From positions 186,001 to 250,000 of the forward strand of contig CALHAH010000015.1 in assembly GCA_937934115.1 (NCBI GenBank): a DNA stretch of 64,000 nucleotides. The letters are read 5' to 3'. Source of the stretch: an uncultured Thermoanaerobaculum sp. GTDB lineage: Bacteria > Acidobacteriota > Thermoanaerobaculia > Thermoanaerobaculales > Thermoanaerobaculaceae. Both the position numbers and the translations under genes were made by a program. Under the pieces are notes generated by a model. It had not been told where the DNA came from and did no database searches. It saw nothing but the letters and a program-made list of their open reading frames with translations. Shown piece after piece: positions 42,965 to 51,433 of the stretch (within the stretch, counting starts at the first letter, position 1; each line of letters begins with the position of its first letter).

Positions 42965-43543
42965 ATGGAGGGGGTGAGCTTGGATCGGGTGGTGGAGCGG
43001 TGCAAGGCCGGGGACCCTTTGGCCTGGGAGGAATTGGTGCAGGCCACAGCCGATCATATCTACCGCATGGCGGTGAGCTTCACCCGTAACCGCGCTGAGG
43101 CGGAGGATCTCACCCAAGAGGTTTACCTCCGCATTTGGCAAAACCTCCACCAATACGTGCCCGGTTCTTCGTTTCGCGCATGGGCGTACCGCGTGGCCCA
43201 CAACTTGTTTGTGGACCACTACCGCCGTACCCGTAAGTCGCGGGAAGCCACTTGGCTCGATGAGGAGTTCCTAGCGACCCTGCCGTCCGGGGATGACCCG
43301 TTCACCCGGGCAGTGCGCAAACAGCGCTTAGAAATTGCCCATCAGGCGTTGCAGCGTCTCCCCGAGGAGCTGGCCCAGCTCTTGCTTTTGCGGGACTTTG
43401 CTGACTGGAGCTATGAAGAGTTGGCGGCAGAGCTCGACCTGCCGCTGGGCACTGTGAAATCCCGTTTGAACCGCGCCCGCCGCGAATTGGCTATTGCCAT
43501 AAGGCAAATGGTGAGGGCTCCTGCCCCTGAGGCTGCCCCATGA
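42965..43543 (+). CDS. ECF-type RNA polymerase sigma factor
   Basis: A protein of about 192 aa with sigma region 2 (DHIYRMAVSFTRNRAEAEDLTQEVYLRIWQNL; FRAWAYRVAHNLFVDHYRR) and region 4 (LQRLPEELAQLLLLRDFADWSYEELA; LDLPLGTVKSRLNRARREL). The start is uncertain: GTG 42938, ATG 42965 and TTG 42980 are all in frame. The stop overlaps the anti-sigma gene (ATGA), the usual coupling for ECF pairs. The stimulus is unknown; the target promoter could not be identified. Confidence 0.92.
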   Translation: MEGVSLDRVVERCKAGDPLAWEELVQATADHIYRMAVSFTRNRAEAEDLTQEVYLRIWQNLHQYVPGSSFRAWAYRVAHNLFVDHYRRTRKSREATWLDEEFLATLPSGDDPFTRAVRKQRLEIAHQALQRLPEELAQLLLLRDFADWSYEELAAELDLPLGTVKSRLNRARRELAIAIRQMVRAPAPEAAP

Positions 43544-44292
43544 ATCTCTGTGTGGAGCTGTTGCGCTTGCTGGAAAAGGGGTGCTGGGAATTACCCCCCG
43601 AACTCGCCGCCCACGCTGCCAAATGTCCAGCCTGCACCACGCTTATGGCAGCCTGGCCAGAGGTAGCCGCCGCCGGCCAAACCGTCCGTAACTTGCGGGC
43701 GCCTTCAGCACTGGTAGCCAAGCTTTCCGCTCTGCCCCGCCTGCCCTTGGCTTGTGAGCAGGCGTGTGAAGCGGCAAGCGCTGTGCTCGATGGCGAAGCC
43801 AGCGAACAGCAACGGAGGGGTCTTTGGGAGCACTTGGCGCAATGCTCCGCCTGCCGGACCGCCTGGGATAGCCTCGCTGCCGTCAAACAGGTGGGCGAGG
43901 CAACCAAGGCCCCGCAAAGCTTGCTTCCGCGCCTTGCTGCCACCCCCCTGCCACGAGTCCAATCCAAGGAAAGCCGAAGGTGGCGCCTCGCAGCGGCAGC
44001 GGTGTACATCGTGGCCGGAACGGTTTTCTTAGCCATGGGTAACAGCGAGGTCATAAGCCGGCAAGGGGCAGCAAAGGTCTCGGATGCTTTCTTTTACGCG
44101 CGCGCTGCCGTGCACAACCGCGTGCGGTGGGCAGAACGGGAGGTTAGGTTGTGGCTCTCGCAAACCCAAAAGCTTGCTTGGGATTCCCTTTCCAAAGCTG
44201 TGTGTTTCTGGCAAGAAACCATCGCTCCCCAGAACAAAAACCCAAAGCCACAAAAACCCGTTTCCCAAAGTGAGGAGGAAGGACGAACATGA
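43540..44292 (+). CDS. Membrane anti-sigma factor with two zinc-finger-like modules
   Basis: A 250-aa protein. Two anti-sigma zinc-finger motifs are seen, HAAKCPAC (about 25-32) and CEAASAVLDGE...HLAQCSAC (about 80-107). One TM helix (about 150-168) and a basic, amphipathic periplasmic tail follow. It probably holds the ECF factor encoded just upstream. Two finger modules in one anti-sigma are less usual than one. It overlaps the next gene by 4 bp. Confidence 0.82.
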   Translation: MNLCVELLRLLEKGCWELPPELAAHAAKCPACTTLMAAWPEVAAAGQTVRNLRAPSALVAKLSALPRLPLACEQACEAASAVLDGEASEQQRRGLWEHLAQCSACRTAWDSLAAVKQVGEATKAPQSLLPRLAATPLPRVQSKESRRWRLAAAAVYIVAGTVFLAMGNSEVISRQGAAKVSDAFFYARAAVHNRVRWAEREVRLWLSQTQKLAWDSLSKAVCFWQETIAPQNKNPKPQKPVSQSEEEGRT

Positions 44293-44810
44293 GCATGCCA
44301 AGCAACCAAGTGGTGCCGCCGCCCCAAACACCCAAGCCGCCGACGCATAAATCACCCGGTCTTGCGGTGTTTTTTTCGCTTCTGCCGGGATTGGGGCATA
44401 TCTACCTGGGACTATACTCCCGCGGGATCGGGTTTTTTGCTGCCTTTTTTTCCGCCCTCTGGCTCGCTGAACATGCGGACCTCTCCGGTGCCATCATCGC
44501 CTTTGTGTTTTTCTTTGCAATGTTTGACGCTCACCGCATGGCGGTGCTCCTCGGGAACACACCCTTCCTGGAAGCGTCGGGTGCTGCGGCAATAAGCGCA
44601 GGGGGCATGAAAAAAGGCAATTTCACTTTAGGAATTGTGCTTTTGGCGGCGGGAACCCTGTTGCTTTACAGCAACTTCTATCCCCTGGACCTTTCCTTCC
44701 TCGCCGACTGGTGGCCCTTGAGCCTCATCCTCTTCGGCCTGTGGTTACTGGTCCAAGACCTCAAAAACAAAGGCAATAAAGCTCAAACCCCGGACCAGTC
44801 CCGACCCTAG
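44289..44810 (+). CDS. Small membrane protein with DUF5668/LiaF-like TM region
   Basis: A 173-aa protein with a Pro-rich cytosolic N-terminus and five or so TM segments. They include FFSLLPGLGHIYLGLYSRG (a TM2-type motif) and a C-terminal FTLGIVLLAAGTLLLYSNF plus WWPLSLILFGLWLLVQDL, which matches LiaI/LiaF-like DUF5668. As the third gene of the sigma/anti-sigma operon it may be part of an envelope-stress sensor. It ends at a terminator. Confidence 0.75.
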   Translation: MSMPSNQVVPPPQTPKPPTHKSPGLAVFFSLLPGLGHIYLGLYSRGIGFFAAFFSALWLAEHADLSGAIIAFVFFFAMFDAHRMAVLLGNTPFLEASGAAAISAGGMKKGNFTLGIVLLAAGTLLLYSNFYPLDLSFLADWWPLSLILFGLWLLVQDLKNKGNKAQTPDQSRP

Positions 44811-44829
44811 GTTGCCAGTCTGACCAGTG

Positions 44830-44858
44830 AAAGAGGGCGGTGTGACCCGCCCTCTTTT
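44830..44858 (+). terminator. Intrinsic terminator between sigma operon and pruA
   Basis: An 11-bp perfect stem AAAGAGGGCGG / CCGCCCTCTTT with a 6-base loop, followed by T. It lies between two converging genes and may work in both directions, although the U-tract is short. Confidence 0.85.
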
Positions 44859-44880
44859 GTGCATGCACTTGGTTTCTTAC

Positions 44881-46509
44881 TTAAGCCTCTCCCATAAACG
44901 GGTAGGCAAAGTGAGTGGGCGGGACAAAGGTCTCCTTGATTGCCCGCGGGCTTGTCCAGCGGATCAGGTTCCACATGGAGCCGGCTTTATCGTTGGTCCC
45001 CGAGGCCCGGGCACCACCGAATGGTTGCTGCCCCACCACCGCCCCGGTGGGCTTGTCGTTGATGTAGAAGTTACCCGCCGCATCCCTAAGCCTTTCAGTC
45101 ATCAAGGCAATAGCCTGCCGGTCCTGAGCAAACACCGCACCGGTCAGGGCGTAAGGGGAACCCTCATCGCAGAGGGCCAGCGCTTCCTCCAGCTTTTCGT
45201 CCGGGTACACGAAAACGGTAAGCACCGGGCCGAAGATCTCTTCTTTCATGAGCTTCAAGTTGTGGTCCTTGGCCAGCACCACCGTGGGCTGAATGAAGTA
45301 ACCCTCACTGGCATCGTAGCTACCACCGATCAGGATTTCCGCATCCGGTGAAGTCTTGGCAAACTCAATGTAAGAAACGATGCTGTCAAAGGCGGCCCGA
45401 TCAATGACCGCACCCATAAAGTTGCGGAAGTCCTCCACATCCCCAACCTTAATTTCCGCCACTTGCGCCAAAAGCTGCTCCTTGACTTGCGGCCACAGGG
45501 ACTGGGGGATGTAAGCCCGGGATGCCGCTGAGCACTTTTGCCCTTGGTACTCGAAAGCGCCGCGCACCAGGGCCGTAACAAGAGCCGGCACATCTGCCGA
45601 AGCGTGGGCAAACACGAAATCCTTGCCCCCGGTTTCCCCCACCACCCGCGGGTAGGAGCGGTAGCGGGAGAGATTCTCGGCAATGGTGCGCCACATGGCT
45701 TGGAAGGTACCGGTGGAGCCGGTAAAGTGAAGCCCTGCCAAGTGCTCCGAGGCTAAGACTGGATTTCCCACTTCGCCGCCGGAACCCACCACAAAGTTGA
45801 TCACCCCCGGTGGCAACCCCGCTGCTTGCAAAAGTTTCATCGTGTAAAAAGCCGAGTACACCGCAGTGGAGGCCGGTTTCCACACCACGGTGTTGCCCAT
45901 AAGTGCTGGGGACGTTGGCAAGTTAGCGCCAATGGAGGTGAAGTTGAACGGCGTTACCGCAAAAACAAAGCCCTCCAGCGGCCGGTACTCCACCCGGTTC
46001 CACTGTCCCAAAGGTGAAAACGGCTGATCGTCGTAAATGTGCTGCATGAAGTACGGGTTATAACGCCAAAAATCAATGATCTCGCAAGCGGAGTCAATTT
46101 CCGCTTGAAAGACCGTCTTGGACTGCCCAAGCATGGTGGCAGCGTTGAGGGTATCCCGCCAAGGACCAGCTAAAAGCTCGGCGGCTTTAAGGAAAATAGC
46201 CGCCCGGTCGTACCAAGCCATGCGCGACCAGGATTTGTGCGCCTCCAAAGCCGCCTCAATGGCCATGGCCACCTCTTGCGGCCCCGCCTTATGGTACCTG
46301 GCCAGAATATGCCCATGCCGGTGGGGCATCACACAAGTGCCCAGCCGGCCGGTGCGGACCTCCTTGCCGCCGATGATCAGCGGGATCTCGATTTGCTGGC
46401 TGCGCATTTCGGAAAGCTTCTTCTTCAAGGACACCCGCTCCGGGCTTCCCGGCGCGTACTGTTTCACCGGCTCGTTGATCGGCTTCGGGATACGAAAGCT
46501 CCCACTCAT
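44881..46509 (-). CDS. pruA: 1-pyrroline-5-carboxylate dehydrogenase
   Basis: A 542-aa aldehyde dehydrogenase of the P5C dehydrogenase type (RocA/PruA), which oxidises glutamate semialdehyde from proline to glutamate. The catalytic Cys is in GQKCSAASRAY and the Glu in VVGETGGKDFVF. VTPFNFTSIGANLP and QQPFGGARASGTNDKAGS are class-specific. ATG 46509 follows GGGAGGTGG and gives the family length; the open frame extends upstream without conserved residues. A good promoter precedes it. No proline dehydrogenase gene is visible. Confidence 0.94.
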   Translation of the reverse strand: MSGSFRIPKPINEPVKQYAPGSPERVSLKKKLSEMRSQQIEIPLIIGGKEVRTGRLGTCVMPHRHGHILARYHKAGPQEVAMAIEAALEAHKSWSRMAWYDRAAIFLKAAELLAGPWRDTLNAATMLGQSKTVFQAEIDSACEIIDFWRYNPYFMQHIYDDQPFSPLGQWNRVEYRPLEGFVFAVTPFNFTSIGANLPTSPALMGNTVVWKPASTAVYSAFYTMKLLQAAGLPPGVINFVVGSGGEVGNPVLASEHLAGLHFTGSTGTFQAMWRTIAENLSRYRSYPRVVGETGGKDFVFAHASADVPALVTALVRGAFEYQGQKCSAASRAYIPQSLWPQVKEQLLAQVAEIKVGDVEDFRNFMGAVIDRAAFDSIVSYIEFAKTSPDAEILIGGSYDASEGYFIQPTVVLAKDHNLKLMKEEIFGPVLTVFVYPDEKLEEALALCDEGSPYALTGAVFAQDRQAIALMTERLRDAAGNFYINDKPTGAVVGQQPFGGARASGTNDKAGSMWNLIRWTSPRAIKETFVPPTHFAYPFMGEA

Positions 46510-46550
46510 GGCCACCTCCCTCACCGGGTTTGTGAAAACCCGCGCAAGGC

Positions 46551-46580
46551 ATTGTACGATTCGGATGCTTTTCGGGTCAA
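46551..46580 (-). promoter_or_regulatory. Sigma-70-type promoter of pruA
   Basis: On the minus strand TTGACC (46580-46575), an 18-base spacer and TACAAT (46556-46551), with a leader of about 35 bases containing the ribosome site. Confidence 0.75.
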
Positions 46581-46729
46581 CATCGCTTTGTGCCTCCCTT
46601 CCTTGCGGGTTTTCTGAGCTCCGGCACTGTACTCGGTGCCGTGCCCTGCCTTCGCAAGTGCGAGGGGTAAAGCGCAACCGTCACCGTTAGTGCGCTGCAA
46701 AAAGAGCACCAAAAGCCTCGTTTTGCAGT

Positions 46730-48337
46730 TCAGGGGTTTGCGGCGGGCATAAGTTTGAAATCATCGAGCCAACGCCTGAAGTGCACCGGCGCCTCAGCCG
46801 GTGCAGGAGGCGGAGGAGGCTGCCAAGGTTTTTGAAGGTGAACGGAGACGGTGGGAGTTACGACCACCTCCAGACCCAACCGGTGCCAACCCAAGGGCAG
46901 CTGCCAGGGCGGTGGTACATCTTCCGCCGCGGCAGCGGCCGCCAACACCGCATGGCGCCAAACGGCAAGACTTTGCGGCAGGGGCACGAGTCGCGGTCCG
47001 GGGACGCAGGCTAAATTTAAGTACCCTGGATCTTCACACGCAAGGCCCATCCACGGGTCCCAAAGCGCCGCGGTTTCGGACACAACCCAGCCGCTATTCA
47101 CAACGGTTCCACCCTGGCAACACCGGGCAAAAACCAGCGCGGTTTTGGGAACATGCAAAAGGCTTAACAGTTCCTCCACCTGCAAGGGAGAAAAACCTTC
47201 TGGGGGCGGTACCAACAATACATCGGCAGTCGACATTTGCGCCATTTCCATGAGTTGTTCCAGGGTCGGGTACTGGGGAAGCCAGCGCTGCCATGCGACA
47301 CGGAAACGACGCAAAAAGCCGGTTTCCGGGAGATTTCGAGCAAAGACCTCCACCGCCAAGCCACTTGCCGCTTGGCGGCGTACCTTAAAAAAACTGGCGG
47401 GCGCCAGTAGCACTTCCGCGGTGACTTTTTCCCCCAAGGGCCAACTGGCCGCGTGTTCGGAAAGGGCGCGCACCGCGTGAGTATGGGCTGCCGGTTTAGC
47501 AGATGCCGCCCGCGCCATGGACGTACCTACAGTGCGCCAGTGGTACAAAACTCCTGGGAGGTGCGCAAACCGCCCCCCATGCTGCAGCACGCGCAACGCT
47601 AAGTCATAGTCCTGGGCCCCGTCAAAACCGGCGCGATGCCCTCCCACGCGCTCAATCATGGAGCGACGCACGACTCGCAAATGACACACGTAGTTAAAGG
47701 TTAGCAAAAGATGGTGGGACCACCCGGGCTTAAAACAGGGCTCACTGTGCCGACCCTCCTCATCAACCTTGTCCTCATCAGTAAAAAGCCAATCCACGTC
47801 GGGATGCCGAGCTAAATAACGGGCCGCCAGCTCCAAAGCGCGAGCGTGCAGCAAATCGTCGTGATCCAAAAAAGCTACGTAATCACCCCGGGCAAGCTTT
47901 ACGATTTCGTTACTTGCCAAGGCGATACCGAGGTTTTGTCGGGAGTGCACCACACGAATTCGCGGGTCCGAACCGGCCAACTCGTCCAGAACATTCTTCA
48001 CATGTGCTTCGGGAGAAGCATCGTTGAACAAAATAAACTCCCAATGCCGATAGCTTTGCTCCCGCACCGAGGCAATGGCAGCTCGTAAATGCTTTTCAGC
48101 CACACGATACACGGGAGTGGCCACGGTAATGAGCAAGGAGGGCATCTCACCTGGTATGTCTACCACTAGCTCCCCAGCGCCTTCCGCTTTTCGGTAAACC
48201 CGAAGCACGTGCGCACGCCGCAGTCGTTGCACCACCTTCCGAACAAAGAGCTTTGGATGCCGCAGGTAATGCAGGGCTGCTGCCAGTCGGGGAAACGGCT
48301 GTACAAGCCGGAGGACCAATACTCCAAGACGACTCAT
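46730..48337 (-). CDS. Family 2 glycosyltransferase (long, with C-terminal extension)
   Basis: A protein of about 535 aa. The GT2 domain (about 60-300) shows LLITVATPVYRVAEKHLRAA, FNDASP, VAFLDHDDLLHARALE (the metal-binding DHD) and TDEDKVDEEGRHSEPCFKPGWS, typical of O-antigen or rhamnosyl transferases. The last 200 residues, ending in a Pro-rich linker and HFRRWLDDFKL, are not assignable. ATG 48337 overlaps the stop of the upstream GT2 (ATGA), so both are made from one transcript. Probably acts in surface polysaccharide assembly. Confidence 0.88.
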   Translation of the reverse strand: MSRLGVLVLRLVQPFPRLAAALHYLRHPKLFVRKVVQRLRRAHVLRVYRKAEGAGELVVDIPGEMPSLLITVATPVYRVAEKHLRAAIASVREQSYRHWEFILFNDASPEAHVKNVLDELAGSDPRIRVVHSRQNLGIALASNEIVKLARGDYVAFLDHDDLLHARALELAARYLARHPDVDWLFTDEDKVDEEGRHSEPCFKPGWSHHLLLTFNYVCHLRVVRRSMIERVGGHRAGFDGAQDYDLALRVLQHGGRFAHLPGVLYHWRTVGTSMARAASAKPAAHTHAVRALSEHAASWPLGEKVTAEVLLAPASFFKVRRQAASGLAVEVFARNLPETGFLRRFRVAWQRWLPQYPTLEQLMEMAQMSTADVLLVPPPEGFSPLQVEELLSLLHVPKTALVFARCCQGGTVVNSGWVVSETAALWDPWMGLACEDPGYLNLACVPGPRLVPLPQSLAVWRHAVLAAAAAAEDVPPPWQLPLGWHRLGLEVVVTPTVSVHLQKPWQPPPPPAPAEAPVHFRRWLDDFKLMPAANP

Positions 48338-49260
48338 CTGCGGGTCGCCCCTCTTGCTCCTATCCCCCGCCATTTTTGCCAACCTCGCCAAAGCCGATGG
48401 AGCCACCACACCGGACCAAGTAAATGAGCTTCCGCCAGCTCGTGCACAAAACGGTTTTCCTCGCGCAGGCGAACCAATTCCGCCTGCTGCTCCCATAGGC
48501 GGCGCCGCCCTTCGTCCACAGCTCTTTCCAATTGCCACAATCGTGCTGCCACTTGATTGGGACGTATACTGCCCCAATGCTTAGCTAGAACCGCCCCAAA
48601 AGCCGCCCAACGCTCCGGTGCCATGTCACCTCCCACTGAGCCAGGGCGTACGCGGTAGATACAGGTAATCTCTGGGCAAAAGGCAAACTCATGCGAAGAC
48701 GCCAAGCGTAGCCACATATCCCAATCCTCAAGGAAAGAAAGCGATTCATCAAAGCCCCCAACTTCCAAAAGACTTGAACGGGCGACCAGAACCGCACAAA
48801 TTGGGATAAAGTTCGCTAGTGCTAAGAGATCCCGGTCAAAAGGCGTGGCAAAGGTTTCCTCCTCACCGCTGTCGATTCGAACTAGCCTACACCCGGCGTA
48901 TGCCACGTTTGCGTTGGCGGCTCGCAAGGTGTTCCACAACACCGCCAAGTGCTGCGGAAGAAAAAGGTCGTCATCGTCGAGAAACGCAATCCACGAACCC
49001 GTCGCCGCCGCAACCCCCGCATTGAGAGCCGCTGCCCGTCCTCGGGGGTGCGAGTGCTCCACCAAAGAAACCCGGACATCCTTGGCCACGGCCTCCGCTT
49101 CTTGATGGACCGGGCCACCCCCATCGTTGACCACGACAACCTCAAGGGGGCGGTGGGTTTGTGCCTCGATGCTTTGGAGTGCTTCGCGAAGCAAGCTCTG
49201 ACGATCCCGTGTGCGCACGACTACGGAAATCAATGGCGAAGAAGAACCAGCCTTGGCCAT
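48334..49260 (-). CDS. Family 2 glycosyltransferase
   Basis: A protein of about 308 aa, with GT-A motifs LISVVVRTRDRQSLLREALQ, VVVVNDGG, GSWIAFLDDDDLFLPQHL (DDD metal site) and FDESLSFLEDWDMWLRL (ED catalytic base). A C-terminal predicted coiled coil (LWQLERAVDEGRRRLWEQQAELVRLREENR) follows the domain. ATG 49260 has TAAGAT exactly six bases upstream and no Shine-Dalgarno; GTG 49266 is the alternative. It heads a two-gene operon. Confidence 0.88.
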   Translation of the reverse strand: MAKAGSSSPLISVVVRTRDRQSLLREALQSIEAQTHRPLEVVVVNDGGGPVHQEAEAVAKDVRVSLVEHSHPRGRAAALNAGVAAATGSWIAFLDDDDLFLPQHLAVLWNTLRAANANVAYAGCRLVRIDSGEEETFATPFDRDLLALANFIPICAVLVARSSLLEVGGFDESLSFLEDWDMWLRLASSHEFAFCPEITCIYRVRPGSVGGDMAPERWAAFGAVLAKHWGSIRPNQVAARLWQLERAVDEGRRRLWEQQAELVRLREENRFVHELAEAHLLGPVWWLHRLWRGWQKWRGIGARGATRR

Positions 49261-49266
49261 ACTCAC

Positions 49267-49272
49267 ATCTTA
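49267..49272 (-). promoter_or_regulatory. Putative leaderless -10 element (GT2 operon)
   Basis: TAAGAT, six bases, then ATG on the minus strand, with no ribosome site. Confidence 0.45.
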
Positions 49273-49437
49273 AAGGAAACAGGTTCTCGCTCCACAGCTT
49301 CCCCTCTCAGCGTATCTCCCACTGCACGTCGCTCGTTAAGACATCGCCCGCCACCCAACTTTCTCGAAAATGATGGCAGCAACAATTCCCAGGGACACGG
49401 GCGTGTAGCGGGTACAATTTGGAAGAGGAGGGGTGAC

Positions 49438-49716
49438 ATGGTTCAAGGCCAAATCAAAATTACTGTTCCGGAAAACTTGAGTTTGGGTACCTACGCGAAC
49501 TTTGCATCCATCGTCCATAACTTCGCCGAGTTTGTTTTGGATTTTGGGCGCATCGTTCCCGGAAGAGAGGACGTGCAGGTGGTGGCCCGCCTGGTCATGA
49601 CCCCGGTGCACGCCAAGCAGTTGCTACGGGCGCTTTCGGAAAACATCGCCATTTACGAGCATAATTTTGGAGAAATCCCGCAAGGCCCCAACGTCCCCTC
49701 TGAGCCAGCCATGTGA
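49438..49716 (+). CDS. DUF3467 protein
   Basis: A 92-aa protein matching DUF3467: NLSLGTYANFASIVHNFAEF and VVARLVMTPVHAKQLLRALSENI, with a terminal NFGEIP. The function is unknown. ATG 49438 follows GGAGGGG, and TACAAT at 49413-49418 may be its -10. Longer in-frame extensions upstream read through the glycosyltransferase gene and are not credible. Confidence 0.85.
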   Translation: MVQGQIKITVPENLSLGTYANFASIVHNFAEFVLDFGRIVPGREDVQVVARLVMTPVHAKQLLRALSENIAIYEHNFGEIPQGPNVPSEPAM

Positions 49717-49721
49717 GGCTT

Positions 49722-50789
49722 TTACCACGCGCAGGTGATGAACCCCCCGCCTAAAACCCGCTCACCCCTGTAAAAAACAGCCGCTTGACCCGGAGCCGGG
49801 GCAAAAACCGGCTCCCGAAGGCGAACCTGCACCCCTTGGCCATTTACCTCCACAAGGGCCGCTTGCGCCCGGTGATGGGAGCGCACCTGCACCTCCACCT
49901 CCAGGCTGGGGGACGGTGAGATGAGCCAGTTTACCTGCCGCACCTCCAGGAAAGACTTGGCAAGACTTGGGGCCTCACCCACGATGACCTGGTTTTTCTC
50001 AGGCCTCACCGCCACCACGTACAGGCGACGCCCTGAAGCCACCCCCAACCCGCGCCTCTGGCCCACCGTAAAACCCACAAAACCCGGGTGGCGACCGAGA
50101 ACGTGCCCTTCCTCATCCACCACCTCCCCGGGGCCAGGCAAGCGACTGCCGGCCAGTTTGCCCAGGACATCGCGGTACGTCTTCCCCTCTGGCACAAAGC
50201 ACACTTCCTGGCTATCGGGTTTGGCCGCGTTGGGTAGCCCCATCTCTACCGCCAAAGCCCGTACGTGGGCTTTGGTCATCTCGCCCAGGGGAAACATGAT
50301 CCTCTGGAGTTGCTCCGGCGTAAGCTCAAAAAGGAAGTACGACTGATCCTTTTGCCGATCCACGCCCCGCCAAAGTTGAAGCTCGCCGTTTTCTCCCCGG
50401 CAGATGCGGGCGTAATGCCCGGAAGCCACCGCATCCGCGCCAAAGGTGTCCGCAAGGCGCAAAAGCTCACCGAACTTCACCCGGGAGTTGCAACGCACGC
50501 ACGGCGACGGGGTTTGCCCCGCTAGGTAGCCCTCCACGAAAAGCCCCAGCACCTCGCGGTGAAAGGTTTCTTCCATGTTGATCACGTAATGGGGTACATC
50601 CAGAAGTGTGCACACCGCGCGGGCGTTGGTCACGTCGTCCAGGGAGCAACAGCGGGAAACCCCTAGCCCCACGCGAGAAAGATCCGCAAGGTGCAGCGTT
50701 ACACCCAAAACCTCATGCCCTTGCCTCGCAAGGAGGGCGCACGCTACGGCCGAATCCACGCCGCCGGACATGGCAACCACGACTCTCAT
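49722..50789 (-). CDS. mnmA: tRNA-specific 2-thiouridylase MnmA
   Basis: A protein of about 355 aa that thiolates U34 of tRNA(Glu/Gln/Lys). The PP-loop is AMSGGVDSAVAC. The catalytic cysteines are in TPSPCVRCNSRVKFGEL and DSQEVCFVPEG, and GHYARI and DQSYFLF are present. The start is ATG 50789 (MRVVVAMSGG); TTG 50798 is possible. It is the third gene after a cysteine desulfurase and an FHA protein, so the sulfur donor and acceptor are probably co-expressed. Confidence 0.95.
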   Translation of the reverse strand: MRVVVAMSGGVDSAVACALLARQGHEVLGVTLHLADLSRVGLGVSRCCSLDDVTNARAVCTLLDVPHYVINMEETFHREVLGLFVEGYLAGQTPSPCVRCNSRVKFGELLRLADTFGADAVASGHYARICRGENGELQLWRGVDRQKDQSYFLFELTPEQLQRIMFPLGEMTKAHVRALAVEMGLPNAAKPDSQEVCFVPEGKTYRDVLGKLAGSRLPGPGEVVDEEGHVLGRHPGFVGFTVGQRRGLGVASGRRLYVVAVRPEKNQVIVGEAPSLAKSFLEVRQVNWLISPSPSLEVEVQVRSHHRAQAALVEVNGQGVQVRLREPVFAPAPGQAAVFYRGERVLGGGFITCAW

Positions 50790-50805
50790 CCTCGGCAAAA
50801 CACCT

Positions 50806-51429
50806 TCAAAGGATTTCTGAATCCCGTACCTCGGTGACGATGAGCATCAGCGTGGTAGTTCCCAACGAAAACTCCTGTTGGCTCTCCAAGGTAGCGTGGT
50901 TGACCTTGACCCCGTCCACAAAGGTGCCGTTGGTGGAACCCAGATCCTTGATGCTCACCTCGTCGCCACGGATTTCCAGCATGGCGTGACGCCGGGAAAC
51001 TTCGCTGTCGGTGAGTTGGATGTCGCACCCGGCTCCTCGACCTAGAACCACCCGCGGCTTATCAATGCGGAAAACCTTTCCCGCGTCAGCCCCGAGAATC
51101 ACCGCCAGGGAGTACCTGCGGTCGCGCGGTAAAGGCGCAAGCTGCGGCAAATCCTCGTCCACCGGCGCGGCAAGTTGCCGTAGGTCCACTTGCTTCGTGG
51201 TTTCCTCGTGGGTTTTACCGCGGGTACGGGTAGCATCTCCCGGCTCTGCCGCCGTCCCTGGTGGGACAGTCAAAGCCGGCTGGCGCACCGTGCTTTCTGG
51301 GGCTTTGGGCTTGCGCACCTCAAAAACATGGCCACAGCGGGCACATTTCACAAGCTTGGACGGCGCATCCCCAAATTTCGATTCGTCGTACTGATAGCTG
51401 GTCTGGCAGGCAGGACAGGTAATAATCAT
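50806..51429 (-). CDS. Zinc-ribbon (MJ0042-type) plus FHA domain protein
   Basis: A 207-aa protein. The N-terminal zinc ribbon has MIITCPACQTSYQYDESKF and KCARCGHVFEV (CPAC...CARC), followed by a 55-residue polar linker. The C-terminal FHA domain has RVVLGRGAGCDIQLTDSEVS, RRHAMLEI and DLGSTNGTFVDGVKV, so it should bind phosphothreonine. The large PknB-type kinase in this window is a possible source of its ligand. It lies between the desulfurase and mnmA with gaps of 4 and 16 bp, a position not explained by its domains. Confidence 0.85.
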   Translation of the reverse strand: MIITCPACQTSYQYDESKFGDAPSKLVKCARCGHVFEVRKPKAPESTVRQPALTVPPGTAAEPGDATRTRGKTHEETTKQVDLRQLAAPVDEDLPQLAPLPRDRRYSLAVILGADAGKVFRIDKPRVVLGRGAGCDIQLTDSEVSRRHAMLEIRGDEVSIKDLGSTNGTFVDGVKVNHATLESQQEFSLGTTTLMLIVTEVRDSEIL

Positions 51430-51433
51430 GGTC

